NCBI GenBank assembly: GCA_947462495.1
Contig: CANHOY010000114.1
Coordinates: 1 to 5,697 of the forward strand
From: Bacteroidota bacterium
Lineage (GTDB): Bacteria > Bacteroidota > Bacteroidia > Chitinophagales > Chitinophagaceae
Direction of reading: 5' to 3'
Length of the DNA stretch: 5,697 nt
Shown: piece by piece, positions 1 to 5,697 of the stretch
How the letters are laid out: each line of letters starts with the position of its first letter
Position numbering within the stretch: position 1 is the stretch's first letter
Made by a program: the position numbers and the translations under genes
The notes under the pieces: generated by a model
The model's input: the letters and a program-made list of their open reading frames with translations, nothing else
Told to the model about the DNA's origin: nothing
Databases searched by the model: none

Positions 1-837
1 AATCCAGATGAAGTAGTTGCCATTGGTGCAGGTATTCAAGGTGGGGTTTTAACTGGAGATATTAAAGATGTATTGTTGTTAGATGTAACTCCATTAAACT
101 TAGGTATTGAAACTATGGGCGGTGTAATGACAACGATGATTTCTTCTAATACTACTATTCCTACTAAGAAAATGGAAGTGTATTCTACTGCTAGTGACAG
201 TCAACCTGGTGTGCAAATTCATGTATTGCAAGGAGAGCGTCCGATGGCCAATCAAAATAAAAGTTTAGGTATGTTTAACTTGGATGGTATTCCACCAGCA
301 CCAAGAGGCGTTCCTCAAATTGAAGTAACTTTTGATATTGATGCCAATGGTATTTTAAATGTAAGCGCAAAAGACAAAGGTACTGGCAAAGAACAAAAAA
401 TTAGAATTGAAGCAGGTAGTGGTTTAACTAAGGAAGAAATTGAAAAAATGAAAGCCGAAGCAAAAGCCAACGAAGCAAGCGATAAAATAGAGAAAGATAG
501 AGTAGAGAAATTAAACCAAGCCGACAGTTTGATTTTCCAAACAGAAAAACAATTGAAAGAATTTGGTGATAAAATTTCTGCTGATAAAAAAGCACCTATT
601 GAAACAGCATTGGCTAATTTAAAAGAAGCACATCAATCTCAAGATATTGCCAAAGTGGATACTGCTTTAGAAGCTATGAATACTGCTTGGACAGCTGCAA
701 GTGAAGAAATTTACAAAGCACAAGCTGCTGGTGCTGCTGGCCCAGAAGCACAAGGGGGTGATCAAGCAGGCGGACAACCTAATGGTGGAGCCAGCAACGA
801 TACTGTTGAAGATGCTCAGTTTGAAGAAGTAAAATAA
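1..837 (+). CDS. dnaK: Chaperone protein DnaK (Hsp70), 3' part only
   Basis: This is the C-terminal 278 residues of the cytoplasmic Hsp70 chaperone, which binds exposed hydrophobic segments of unfolded proteins in an ATP-driven cycle with DnaJ and GrpE. The frame is open from base 1. The first visible residues (NPDEVVAIGAG) match the end of the ATPase domain at about E. coli residue 366, so roughly 365 residues lie outside the window and the full protein would be about 640 aa. The interdomain linker VLLLD is at visible residues 24-28. The beta substrate-binding domain follows, with the arch residues Met39 and Ala64 and the pocket Val71 (E. coli M404, A429, V436). After that come the helical lid (about 130-235), a Gly/Gln/Ala-rich disordered tail, and the conserved bacterial end FEEVK. 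Nothing appears broken. A hairpin terminator lies 47 bp after the stop. Identity is essentially certain from direct similarity to the known family sequence. Confidence 0.98.
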   Translation, partial: NPDEVVAIGAGIQGGVLTGDIKDVLLLDVTPLNLGIETMGGVMTTMISSNTTIPTKKMEVYSTASDSQPGVQIHVLQGERPMANQNKSLGMFNLDGIPPAPRGVPQIEVTFDIDANGILNVSAKDKGTGKEQKIRIEAGSGLTKEEIEKMKAEAKANEASDKIEKDRVEKLNQADSLIFQTEKQLKEFGDKISADKKAPIETALANLKEAHQSQDIAKVDTALEAMNTAWTAASEEIYKAQAAGAAGPEAQGGDQAGGQPNGGASNDTVEDAQFEEVK

Positions 838-883
838 ATTTTGCTGCACCTTAATTGGTTTTGCAAACTAGGATCATAATGTT

Positions 884-920
884 AAGCCCTTTCAGTTAAT
901 CCTGAGAGGGCTTCTTCATT
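884..920 (+). terminator. Rho-independent terminator after dnaK
   Basis: A 12-bp stem is formed by 884-895 (AAGCCCTTTCAG) and 902-913 (CTGAGAGGGCTT), with one G-U pair and a 6-base loop (896-901). A T-rich but interrupted tail (cttcatt) follows. It sits 47 bp after the dnaK stop and ends 40 bp before the next start, so it should separate dnaK from the J-domain gene. The tail is weaker than a classic run of T, so some read-through is possible. Confidence 0.8.
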
Positions 921-934
921 AAATTAGATTGTAG

Positions 935-942
935 TACCTTCG
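935..942 (+). promoter_or_regulatory. Candidate Bacteroidetes -7 element for the J-domain gene
   Basis: TACCTTCG matches the Bacteroidetes -7 consensus TAnnTTTG at all fixed positions but one. It lies after the dnaK terminator and 17 bp before the ATG, which would give a very short leader of about 10 bases; short leaders are common in this phylum. No clear TTG -33 element is seen at the expected distance, because that place is occupied by the terminator's 3' arm. The call therefore rests on the -7 match and position alone. Confidence 0.45.
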
Positions 943-959
943 CGCATCATAAATAAGAT

Positions 960-1412
960 ATGAAGCGAATAGAAAGACATAGAGCCATTTTAGGAGTGGA
1001 CGAAAAAGCCACATTAAGCGACTTGAAAAAAGTATATCGGAAGATCATGATGGAATGGCATCCTGATAAATTTCAAGAGAGTGATGATGCTAAAAAAATG
1101 GCTGAAGAAAAATCTGCTAAACTAATTGCATCCTATCACTTTCTAGTAAGTGTGCATTCGGAAACCAGGGAAGCTACTATTAACGAATACACCACTACAA
1201 CTACGGAGGCTAGTATTGATGATTTTGAATTTAAATCTGAAATTTTAAGAGTTGTTTTTTCAGATGGTAATGAATATGAATATTATGGTGTACCTAAGGC
1301 CATTTATGTCAAGTTGGTTAATTCAGATACCCCAGATCGTTTTGCAAGACGACATATCTATGAGAACTACTTATACAGAAGTACCAATAAGATTGTTTCA
1401 GGGAATGATTAA
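960..1412 (+). CDS. J-domain protein with C-terminal KTSC-like domain
   Basis: A 150-residue soluble protein with no signal peptide or membrane segment. Residues about 5-65 form a J domain: helix II is rich in Lys/Arg (DLKKVYRKIMMEW), the HPD motif that stimulates Hsp70 ATPase activity is intact at 34-36, and helix III follows (about 42-63). There is no Gly/Phe region, zinc-finger domain or DnaJ-type substrate domain, so this is a class C (DnaJ-like) protein rather than DnaJ itself. After a Thr-rich linker (about 77-84), residues 93-142 resemble the KTSC domain, with its central YxY motif (YEY, 106-108), the following YGVP, and the IYENYLYR ending. KTSC is named for the lysyl-tRNA synthetase C-terminus; its function is unknown and RNA binding has only been suggested. 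The gene sits 122 bp after dnaK, across a terminator, so a DnaK partnership is plausible but inferred. The J domain is sure; the KTSC call is likely. The ATG at 960 begins just ahead of the J domain. Confidence 0.88.
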   Translation: MKRIERHRAILGVDEKATLSDLKKVYRKIMMEWHPDKFQESDDAKKMAEEKSAKLIASYHFLVSVHSETREATINEYTTTTTEASIDDFEFKSEILRVVFSDGNEYEYYGVPKAIYVKLVNSDTPDRFARRHIYENYLYRSTNKIVSGND

Positions 1413-1431
1413 TTGTGTACAATTTGATCAA
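1411..1431. promoter_or_regulatory. Two adjacent palindromes upstream of katG, possible operator
   Basis: AATTGTGTACAATT (1411-1424) has perfect 6-base arms around a GT centre and overlaps the J-domain gene's stop codon. TTGATCAA (1424-1431), a perfect 8-base palindrome, overlaps it by one base. Both lie about 90-110 bp upstream of the katG start. The stem is too AT-rich and lacks a T tail, so it is not a good terminator. Binding by a dimeric regulator of katG is possible, but I could not match the site to a known OxyR, PerR or Fur box. Confidence 0.3.
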
Positions 1432-1456
1432 CAAATAGGGTAATTTTTTCCGTTTT

Positions 1457-1491
1457 TTGTAATTATTAAATACGTAATTGTTGTAATTTTA
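1457..1491 (+). promoter_or_regulatory. Weak candidate katG promoter
   Basis: A TTTTTTG run ending at 1459 could supply the -33 TTG. TAATTTTA (1484-1491) matches TAnnTTTG at all but the last fixed base, 28 bp before the ATG. The spacer is 24 bp, longer than the usual 19-21, and the whole spacer is very AT-rich, so chance matches are easy. A promoter is expected somewhere in this 107-bp gap, but its exact place is uncertain. Confidence 0.25.
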
Positions 1492-1519
1492 ACACTCAAT
1501 AATTAATTAATTTAATACC

Positions 1520-3730
1520 ATGGAAAACAATACAGATGGGGCTGCAAAATGTCCATTTACAGGGGCTTCTACCGCTTCAAAAATTACTAGTGCAGGAACA
1601 CGCAATACTGATTGGTGGCCTAATCAATTAAGATTAAATATACTTCGTCAACATTCTACTTTATCCAATCCAATGGATTCGTCTTTCAATTATGTAGAAG
1701 CTTTTAAATCTTTGGATTTAAAAGTAGTAAAAAAAGATATTATTGAAACATTGACCACTTCGCAAGATTGGTGGCCTGCCGATTATGGACATTATGGGCC
1801 ATTTATTATTCGAATGGCATGGCATAGTGCTGGTACTTATCGTAATACGGATGGTCGAGGTGGTGGTGGTGCAGGGATGCAACGTTTTGCTCCATTAAAT
1901 AGCTGGCCAGACAATACTAATTTAGACAAGGCTCGTTTATTATTATGGCCAATTAAAAAGAAATATGGTCAAAAATTATCTTGGGCCGATTTAATGATAT
2001 TGGCTGGTAACTGTGCTTTAGAATCTATGGGTTTTAAAACATTTGGTTTTGCTGGTGGGCGTGAAGATGTTTGGGAACCACAAGAAGATGTCTATTGGGG
2101 TGCAGAAAGAGAGTGGTTGGGAGATAAGAGATACAGTGGAGATCGTAATTTAGAAAATCCATTAGCTGCTGTACAAATGGGATTGATTTATGTTAATCCA
2201 GAAGGACCTAATGGAAATCCCGATCCTATTGCATCTGCAAGAGACATACGTGAAACATTTGCGCGTATGGCCATGAATGATGAAGAAACAGTAGCCTTAA
2301 TTGCTGGTGGACATACTTTTGGTAAAACACATGGTGCCGCAGATCCAGGAAAATATGTAGGAAAAGAACCTGCAGGAGCTGGAATTGAAGAGCAAGGTTT
2401 AGGATGGAAAAATACTTTGAATACCGGAAATGGAATTAATACCATTACTAGTGGATTAGAGGGTGCATGGACTACCACACCTACCAAATGGAGTAATAAT
2501 TATTTTGAAAACTTATTAGGATTTGAATGGGAGTTAACAAAAAGTCCAGCTGGTGCCCATCAATGGAAACCTAAAGCTGGTGCAGGAGCAGGAACAGTTC
2601 CTGATGCACATGACCCATCCTTGAAACATGCACCTACTATGTTAACTACTGATATTGCTTTAAGAGTAGATCCAGCCTACGGACCCATCTCTAAAAGATT
2701 TTATGAAAACCCAGACCAATTTGCAGATGCATTTGCAAGAGCATGGTTTAAATTAACACATCGTGATATGGGACCTCGTTCTCGTTATGTAGGAACAGAA
2801 GTACCTGCAGAAGTGTTAATTTGGCAAGATCCAATTCCTGCTGTTACCCATCAATTAATTGATGTAACAGATATTGCTGCATTGAAAACAAAAATTTTAG
2901 CTTCTGGTGTTTCCGTGTCGGCTTTAGTTTCTACAGCATGGTCATCTGCTTCTACCTTCCGTGGATCTGATAAACGTGGTGGTGCTAATGGTGCACGAAT
3001 TCGTTTAGCTCCACAAAAATACTGGGCTGCCAATAATCCAGCACAACTTTCTAAAGTATTAGATGCTTTGGAATTGATACAAAAAGAATTTAATACTACT
3101 AATAAAGAAAAGCAAGTTTCACTAGCTGATTTAATAGTTTTAGGAGGTGCTGCAGCCATTGAAAAAGCGGCTAAAGAGGGTGGACAGGAAGTGAAAGTTC
3201 TATTTACCCCTGGTAGAACTGATGCTGCACAAGATGAAACGGATGTGGAGTCCTTTGCAGTTTTAGAACCTATAGCAGATGGATTTCGCAATTATATAAA
3301 ACCTCGTACTTTGATTTCTCCAGAAGATATGATTGTTGACAAAGCACAATTGTTAACACTGACTGCTCCAGAAATGACTGTATTATTAGGAGGTTTGCGT
3401 GTTTTAGATACCAATTTTGATGGTTCTAAGCATGGGGTATTTACGAATAAGCCAGGAGTATTAACCAATGACTTTTTTGCAAACTTAATAGATTTTAGCA
3501 TTACTTGGAAAGCAGCTGATGCACATCAATATACTTTTGAAGGTAGTGATCGTAGCACTGGCAAAGTGAAATGGACAGGAACTAGAGTAGATTTAATTTT
3601 TGGATCAAATTCTGAGTTACGTGCCATTGCAGAAGTTTATGCTTGCGAAGATGCCAAAGGAAAATTTGTAAATGATTTTGTTGCAGCTTGGACTAAAGTC
3701 ATGAACTTAGATCGATTTGATTTAGTATAG
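1520..3730 (+). CDS. katG: Catalase-peroxidase KatG
   Basis: This haem enzyme converts hydrogen peroxide to water and oxygen and also acts as a broad peroxidase, protecting the cell from peroxide stress. At 736 aa it is full length (M. tuberculosis KatG has 740). Key residues, by comparison with that enzyme: distal Arg98, Trp101 and His102 (IIRMAWHSAGTYR); Asp131 in the access channel; the Met-Tyr-Trp crosslink set Trp101, Tyr224 and Met250; proximal haem ligand His265 (GGHTFGKTHG) with Trp317 and Asp378; and the mobile Arg415 in HRDMGP. Ser311 matches the Ser315 position known from isoniazid resistance. Residues about 440-736 are the usual C-terminal duplicate without haem: AW-S at 473-475 replaces the distal His with Ser, and Leu626 replaces the proximal His. 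There is no signal peptide, so the enzyme is cytoplasmic. The N-terminal AKCPF motif is typical of the family and supports the ATG at 1520. The gene appears to be a single unit, ended by a hairpin 17 bp downstream. Confidence 0.98.
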   Translation: MENNTDGAAKCPFTGASTASKITSAGTRNTDWWPNQLRLNILRQHSTLSNPMDSSFNYVEAFKSLDLKVVKKDIIETLTTSQDWWPADYGHYGPFIIRMAWHSAGTYRNTDGRGGGGAGMQRFAPLNSWPDNTNLDKARLLLWPIKKKYGQKLSWADLMILAGNCALESMGFKTFGFAGGREDVWEPQEDVYWGAEREWLGDKRYSGDRNLENPLAAVQMGLIYVNPEGPNGNPDPIASARDIRETFARMAMNDEETVALIAGGHTFGKTHGAADPGKYVGKEPAGAGIEEQGLGWKNTLNTGNGINTITSGLEGAWTTTPTKWSNNYFENLLGFEWELTKSPAGAHQWKPKAGAGAGTVPDAHDPSLKHAPTMLTTDIALRVDPAYGPISKRFYENPDQFADAFARAWFKLTHRDMGPRSRYVGTEVPAEVLIWQDPIPAVTHQLIDVTDIAALKTKILASGVSVSALVSTAWSSASTFRGSDKRGGANGARIRLAPQKYWAANNPAQLSKVLDALELIQKEFNTTNKEKQVSLADLIVLGGAAAIEKAAKEGGQEVKVLFTPGRTDAAQDETDVESFAVLEPIADGFRNYIKPRTLISPEDMIVDKAQLLTLTAPEMTVLLGGLRVLDTNFDGSKHGVFTNKPGVLTNDFFANLIDFSITWKAADAHQYTFEGSDRSTGKVKWTGTRVDLIFGSNSELRAIAEVYACEDAKGKFVNDFVAAWTKVMNLDRFDLV

Positions 3731-3747
3731 ATATTTCAAACCTACTT

Positions 3748-3778
3748 AAAGCCTTCCTACAAAATAGGGAGGCTTTTT
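3748..3778 (+). terminator. Rho-independent terminator after katG
   Basis: A 12-bp stem pairs AAAGCCTTCCTA (3748-3759) with TAGGGAGGCTTT (3765-3776), with one G-U pair and a 5-base CAAAA loop. The 3' arm runs into a five-T tract (3774-3778). It starts 17 bp after the katG stop and ends 14 bp before the next ATG. This is the most convincing terminator in the window. It leaves little room for a separate promoter in front of the next gene. Confidence 0.88.
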
Positions 3779-3792
3779 AAATAGCCATCATT

Positions 3793-5328
3793 ATGAAAAA
3801 AATAGTACCCATTTTACTAGGTTGTGTTTTAGGCAGTTTTTTAACTCAAGCACAAAGCACGCAAACATCCATTAAGCAATCAGTAAATGATCAGCAATGG
3901 AATTTGATTGACGATTTTAAAACATTTTTGGCAATTCCTAATGTGGCGGCTAATCCTCAAGGCATACAAGACAATGCACAATGGTTGCTTACTTATATGA
4001 AATCAAAAGGGATTGAAGACGTCAGTTTATTAACCCTTCCCAACACTTCAGTTCCTCCTGTGGTATTTGGAGAGGTCAAAGTTCCTGGAGCAACTGAAAC
4101 CATAATATTTTATGCGCATTACGATGGTCAACCTGTTGATTCTACTAAATGGTATCCAGGATTGCATCCCTTTAGACCAAGCCTTTACAATGGTATGTAT
4201 GAAAAGGGCGCTATTGCATTACCATGGTTAAGCAAAGGAAATAATTATGATCTAAATGCAAGAATTTATGCAAGAGGTGCTTCTGATGACAAAGCAGGTG
4301 TGATGGCCATCATCAATGCCTATGCACAATTAAAATCTTTAGGTTTACAACCTACCGTTAATATTAAATTTTTCTTTGAAGGAGAAGAAGAAGCAGGTTC
4401 GCCTAATTTGGAGCAGTTATTGCAACTGCACAAAAATAAATTAGCTGCTAATATGTGGGTGATTTGTGATGGACCTGTACATCAATCTGGAAAAAAACAA
4501 TTGGTGATGGGTGTAAGAGGAGATACACATTTGGAACTAACTGTTTTTGGTCCCAAGCGACCATTGCATTCTGGACATTATGGAAATTGGGTATTGAATC
4601 CAGCGATGGAATTGGCTAGGTTACTTGCTAGTATGAAAAATGAAAAAGGGGAAGTGTCCATCAAAGGTTTTTACGATGATGTTGTTCCCTTATCCTCATT
4701 AGAAAAAGAAGCACTTGCAAAAGTACCTAGTGTAGAAGCGCAACTTAAAAATGAATTAGGCATCAATGCCACAGAAAGAGCGGGCGCACTTAATGATGCC
4801 TTACAACTTCCTTCTTTAAATATCAATGGACTTCAAAGTGCAGGAGTGGGAAAATTTTCTGCCAACGTCATTCCCACCAAAGCCATTGCTTCTGTGGATA
4901 TGCGATTGGTGAAAGGAAATGATTGGGAAAAGCAACAACAAAAGGTAATAGACCATATTAAAGCGCAAGGTTTTTTTGTCACCGATAAAGAGCCTACCGA
5001 TGAAGAAAGAAAACTGAATGCCAAAATTTGTATGGTAGTGCAAGACAAAAAAAGTTACAATGCTCAAAAAACATCCTTATCCAATCCTTATGTAAAGCGC
5101 ATTTCAAAAGCCATAGAGTTGTCAAGTACTGAATGGCCGGTTATACTTCCAACGCTTGGGGGTAGTTTACCCTTATTCGTTTTTGAAAAAGTATTAAATA
5201 CATCACCTATTACGGTGCCTATTGCCAACCATGATAACAATCAACATGCCGAAAATGAGAATATTAAGTTGAAAAACTTTTTTGAAGGCATAGAAATTTT
5301 TGCCTCTATCATGCTATTGGGGAAATAA
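3793..5328 (+). CDS. Exported M20-family metallopeptidase (dipeptidase-like)
   Basis: A 511-residue zinc peptidase of the M20 family (carnosinase/dipeptidase/DapE type), probably cleaving dipeptides or other short peptides in the periplasm. Residues 1-20 form a signal peptide (KK, then a hydrophobic core, then TQA before Gln21). The two-metal active site is complete: His109 in AHYDGQP, bridging Asp165 in ARGASDDK, general base Glu199 and ligand Glu200 in FEGEEEAGS, Asp226 in ICDGP, and His485 in HAENE. The lid domain (about 240-395) includes PLHSGHYGN, whose His259 corresponds to the catalytic lid His of carnosinase-type dimers. All family residues are present, so it should be active; the substrate cannot be read from sequence. 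The start is fixed by the signal peptide, although no Shine-Dalgarno sequence is visible. No promoter is evident in the 62-bp gap after katG. A second exported peptidase follows 91 bp downstream. M20 membership is sure; the dipeptidase subclass is an inference. Confidence 0.93.
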   Translation: MKKIVPILLGCVLGSFLTQAQSTQTSIKQSVNDQQWNLIDDFKTFLAIPNVAANPQGIQDNAQWLLTYMKSKGIEDVSLLTLPNTSVPPVVFGEVKVPGATETIIFYAHYDGQPVDSTKWYPGLHPFRPSLYNGMYEKGAIALPWLSKGNNYDLNARIYARGASDDKAGVMAIINAYAQLKSLGLQPTVNIKFFFEGEEEAGSPNLEQLLQLHKNKLAANMWVICDGPVHQSGKKQLVMGVRGDTHLELTVFGPKRPLHSGHYGNWVLNPAMELARLLASMKNEKGEVSIKGFYDDVVPLSSLEKEALAKVPSVEAQLKNELGINATERAGALNDALQLPSLNINGLQSAGVGKFSANVIPTKAIASVDMRLVKGNDWEKQQQKVIDHIKAQGFFVTDKEPTDEERKLNAKICMVVQDKKSYNAQKTSLSNPYVKRISKAIELSSTEWPVILPTLGGSLPLFVFEKVLNTSPITVPIANHDNNQHAENENIKLKNFFEGIEIFASIMLLGK

Positions 5329-5348
5329 TATCAAAATCTTGTAGTAAA

Positions 5349-5378
5349 TTGAAGGTAGATATTGGGAAATTAAATTTC
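5349..5378 (+). promoter_or_regulatory. Candidate Bacteroidetes promoter for the M28 peptidase gene
   Basis: TTG at 5349-5351 could be the -33 element and TAAATTTC at 5371-5378 the -7 element (TAnnTTTG with only the last base different). The spacer is 19 bp, within the usual range. Transcription would start near 5386, giving a leader of about 35 bases. The region is AT-rich, so this stays a candidate. No terminator is visible after the M20 gene, so co-transcription from upstream is also possible. Confidence 0.4.
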
Positions 5379-5419
5379 GCCCATTAATTTTCAATTTTCA
5401 TAATTAAATCTCCAAGAAG

Positions 5420-5697
5420 ATGAAATCCATTGCAAAATTTAGGTTTATTCGCGTCATTATTTTTTTTACTTTATTCTCAATGGCATTTTCATTTTCTCCA
5501 TCATCCTCGGTGGATTGGGCCATGGTAGCTCGTATTAGAGAAGAAGGCTTACAACATTCTAAGGTGATGGAATATGAATCCTATATTGTAGATGTGCTGG
5601 GTGCACGACTTACTTTGTCTCGCGACATGCAACGTGCACAAGTTTGGGCTTTAGATGAAATGAAACGTATGGGTTTAAGTGAGGTGAATAGCGAAGC
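5420..5697 (+). CDS. Exported M28-family peptidase, 5' part only
   Basis: The frame is open from ATG 5420 to the window edge and gives 92 complete residues plus two bases. Residues 1-11 are basic (MKSIAKFRFIR), a hydrophobic core spans about 12-25 and a Ser/Pro-rich stretch follows, so this is a signal peptide or N-terminal anchor. The mature N-terminus (MVARIREEGLQHSKVMEYESYIVDVLG, at about 35-60) is the helical lead-in typical of Bacteroidota M28 aminopeptidase-like zinc peptidases, in which the motif EGL-(x)n-S-x-VM is followed by a turn and a helix (QRAQVWALDEMKRMGL). The metal-binding residues lie downstream of the window, so activity cannot be judged. An AAGAAG stretch just before the ATG may help ribosome binding. 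The gene follows the M20 peptidase by 91 bp. Family assignment is from recalled N-terminal similarity and is fairly strong, but the catalytic domain is not visible. Confidence 0.75.
   Translation, partial: MKSIAKFRFIRVIIFFTLFSMAFSFSPSSSVDWAMVARIREEGLQHSKVMEYESYIVDVLGARLTLSRDMQRAQVWALDEMKRMGLSEVNSE

Noticed and set aside
1252..1443. Open frame of 63 codons on the + strand overlapping the J-domain gene's end.
   Set aside because: It is out of frame within the KTSC-like domain, which is clearly the coding frame. The Met-rich product looks like a frame-shifted reading.
1461..1519. Possible PerR or Fur box in the AT-rich region before katG.
   Set aside because: Several TAAT/ATTA repeats are present, but none fits the known 15-base PerR or 19-base Fur pattern well enough. 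The AT content makes partial matches expected by chance.
2188..2487. Open frame of 99 codons on the - strand inside katG.
   Set aside because: It lies opposite a clear, full-length katG, its product has no recognisable motif, and it reads like the antisense of conserved KatG sequence.
2851..3291. Open frame of 146 codons on the - strand inside katG.
   Set aside because: It is long for a shadow, but it is fully antisense to the conserved C-terminal KatG domain, has a composition typical of antisense translation (Ser/Ala-rich), and lacks a promoter or family features.
2930..3730. C-terminal half of KatG lacking the haem-binding histidines, considered as a sign of gene decay.
   Set aside because: A degenerate, haem-free second domain is normal for all KatG enzymes; the N-terminal domain keeps the full active site.
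5327..5363. AATATC...GATATT inverted repeat after the M20 stop, considered as a terminator.
   Set aside because: The arms are only 6 bp, AT-rich, and separated by a 25-base loop with no T tract after them.

Overview
The window looks like ordinary chromosome from an AT-rich member of the Bacteroidota, most likely near Chitinophagaceae. Three things suggest this: starts without a Shine-Dalgarno sequence, -7-like elements of the Bacteroidetes type (TAnnTTTG variants such as TACCTTCG and TAAATTTC), and protein styles typical of that phylum (DnaK ending in FEEVK, exported M20 and M28 peptidases with AQAQ-type signal sequences). The family-level placement is an inference from general familiarity, not from a search.

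Layout, all genes on the + strand: (1) the 3' part of dnaK, from the end of the ATPase domain through the substrate-binding domain to the stop at 837, followed by a strong hairpin terminator; (2) a 150-residue protein (960-1412) joining an N-terminal J domain with an intact HPD motif to a C-terminal KTSC-like domain, with its own -7-like element; (3) a 107-bp spacer with two adjacent palindromes, leading to a complete katG (1520-3730) for a bifunctional catalase-peroxidase, closed by a second hairpin terminator; (4) a complete exported M20-family metallopeptidase (3793-5328); (5) the 5' end of an exported M28-family peptidase (from 5420), cut by the window edge. The four intergenic gaps are 122, 107, 62 and 91 bp, so no long stretch lacks a gene.

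Functionally the left half is protein-folding and oxidative-stress defence (DnaK, a possible accessory J-protein partner, KatG). The right half is two different families of zinc peptidase, probably working in the periplasm or at the cell surface on peptides. Terminators after dnaK and katG suggest that most genes here are separate transcription units; only the M20-M28 pair lacks a visible terminator between its members.

I found no mobile element, CRISPR array, tRNA or rRNA, and no convincing new multi-gene system. The most unusual item is the J-domain/KTSC fusion immediately downstream of dnaK. The paired palindromes in front of katG come second.
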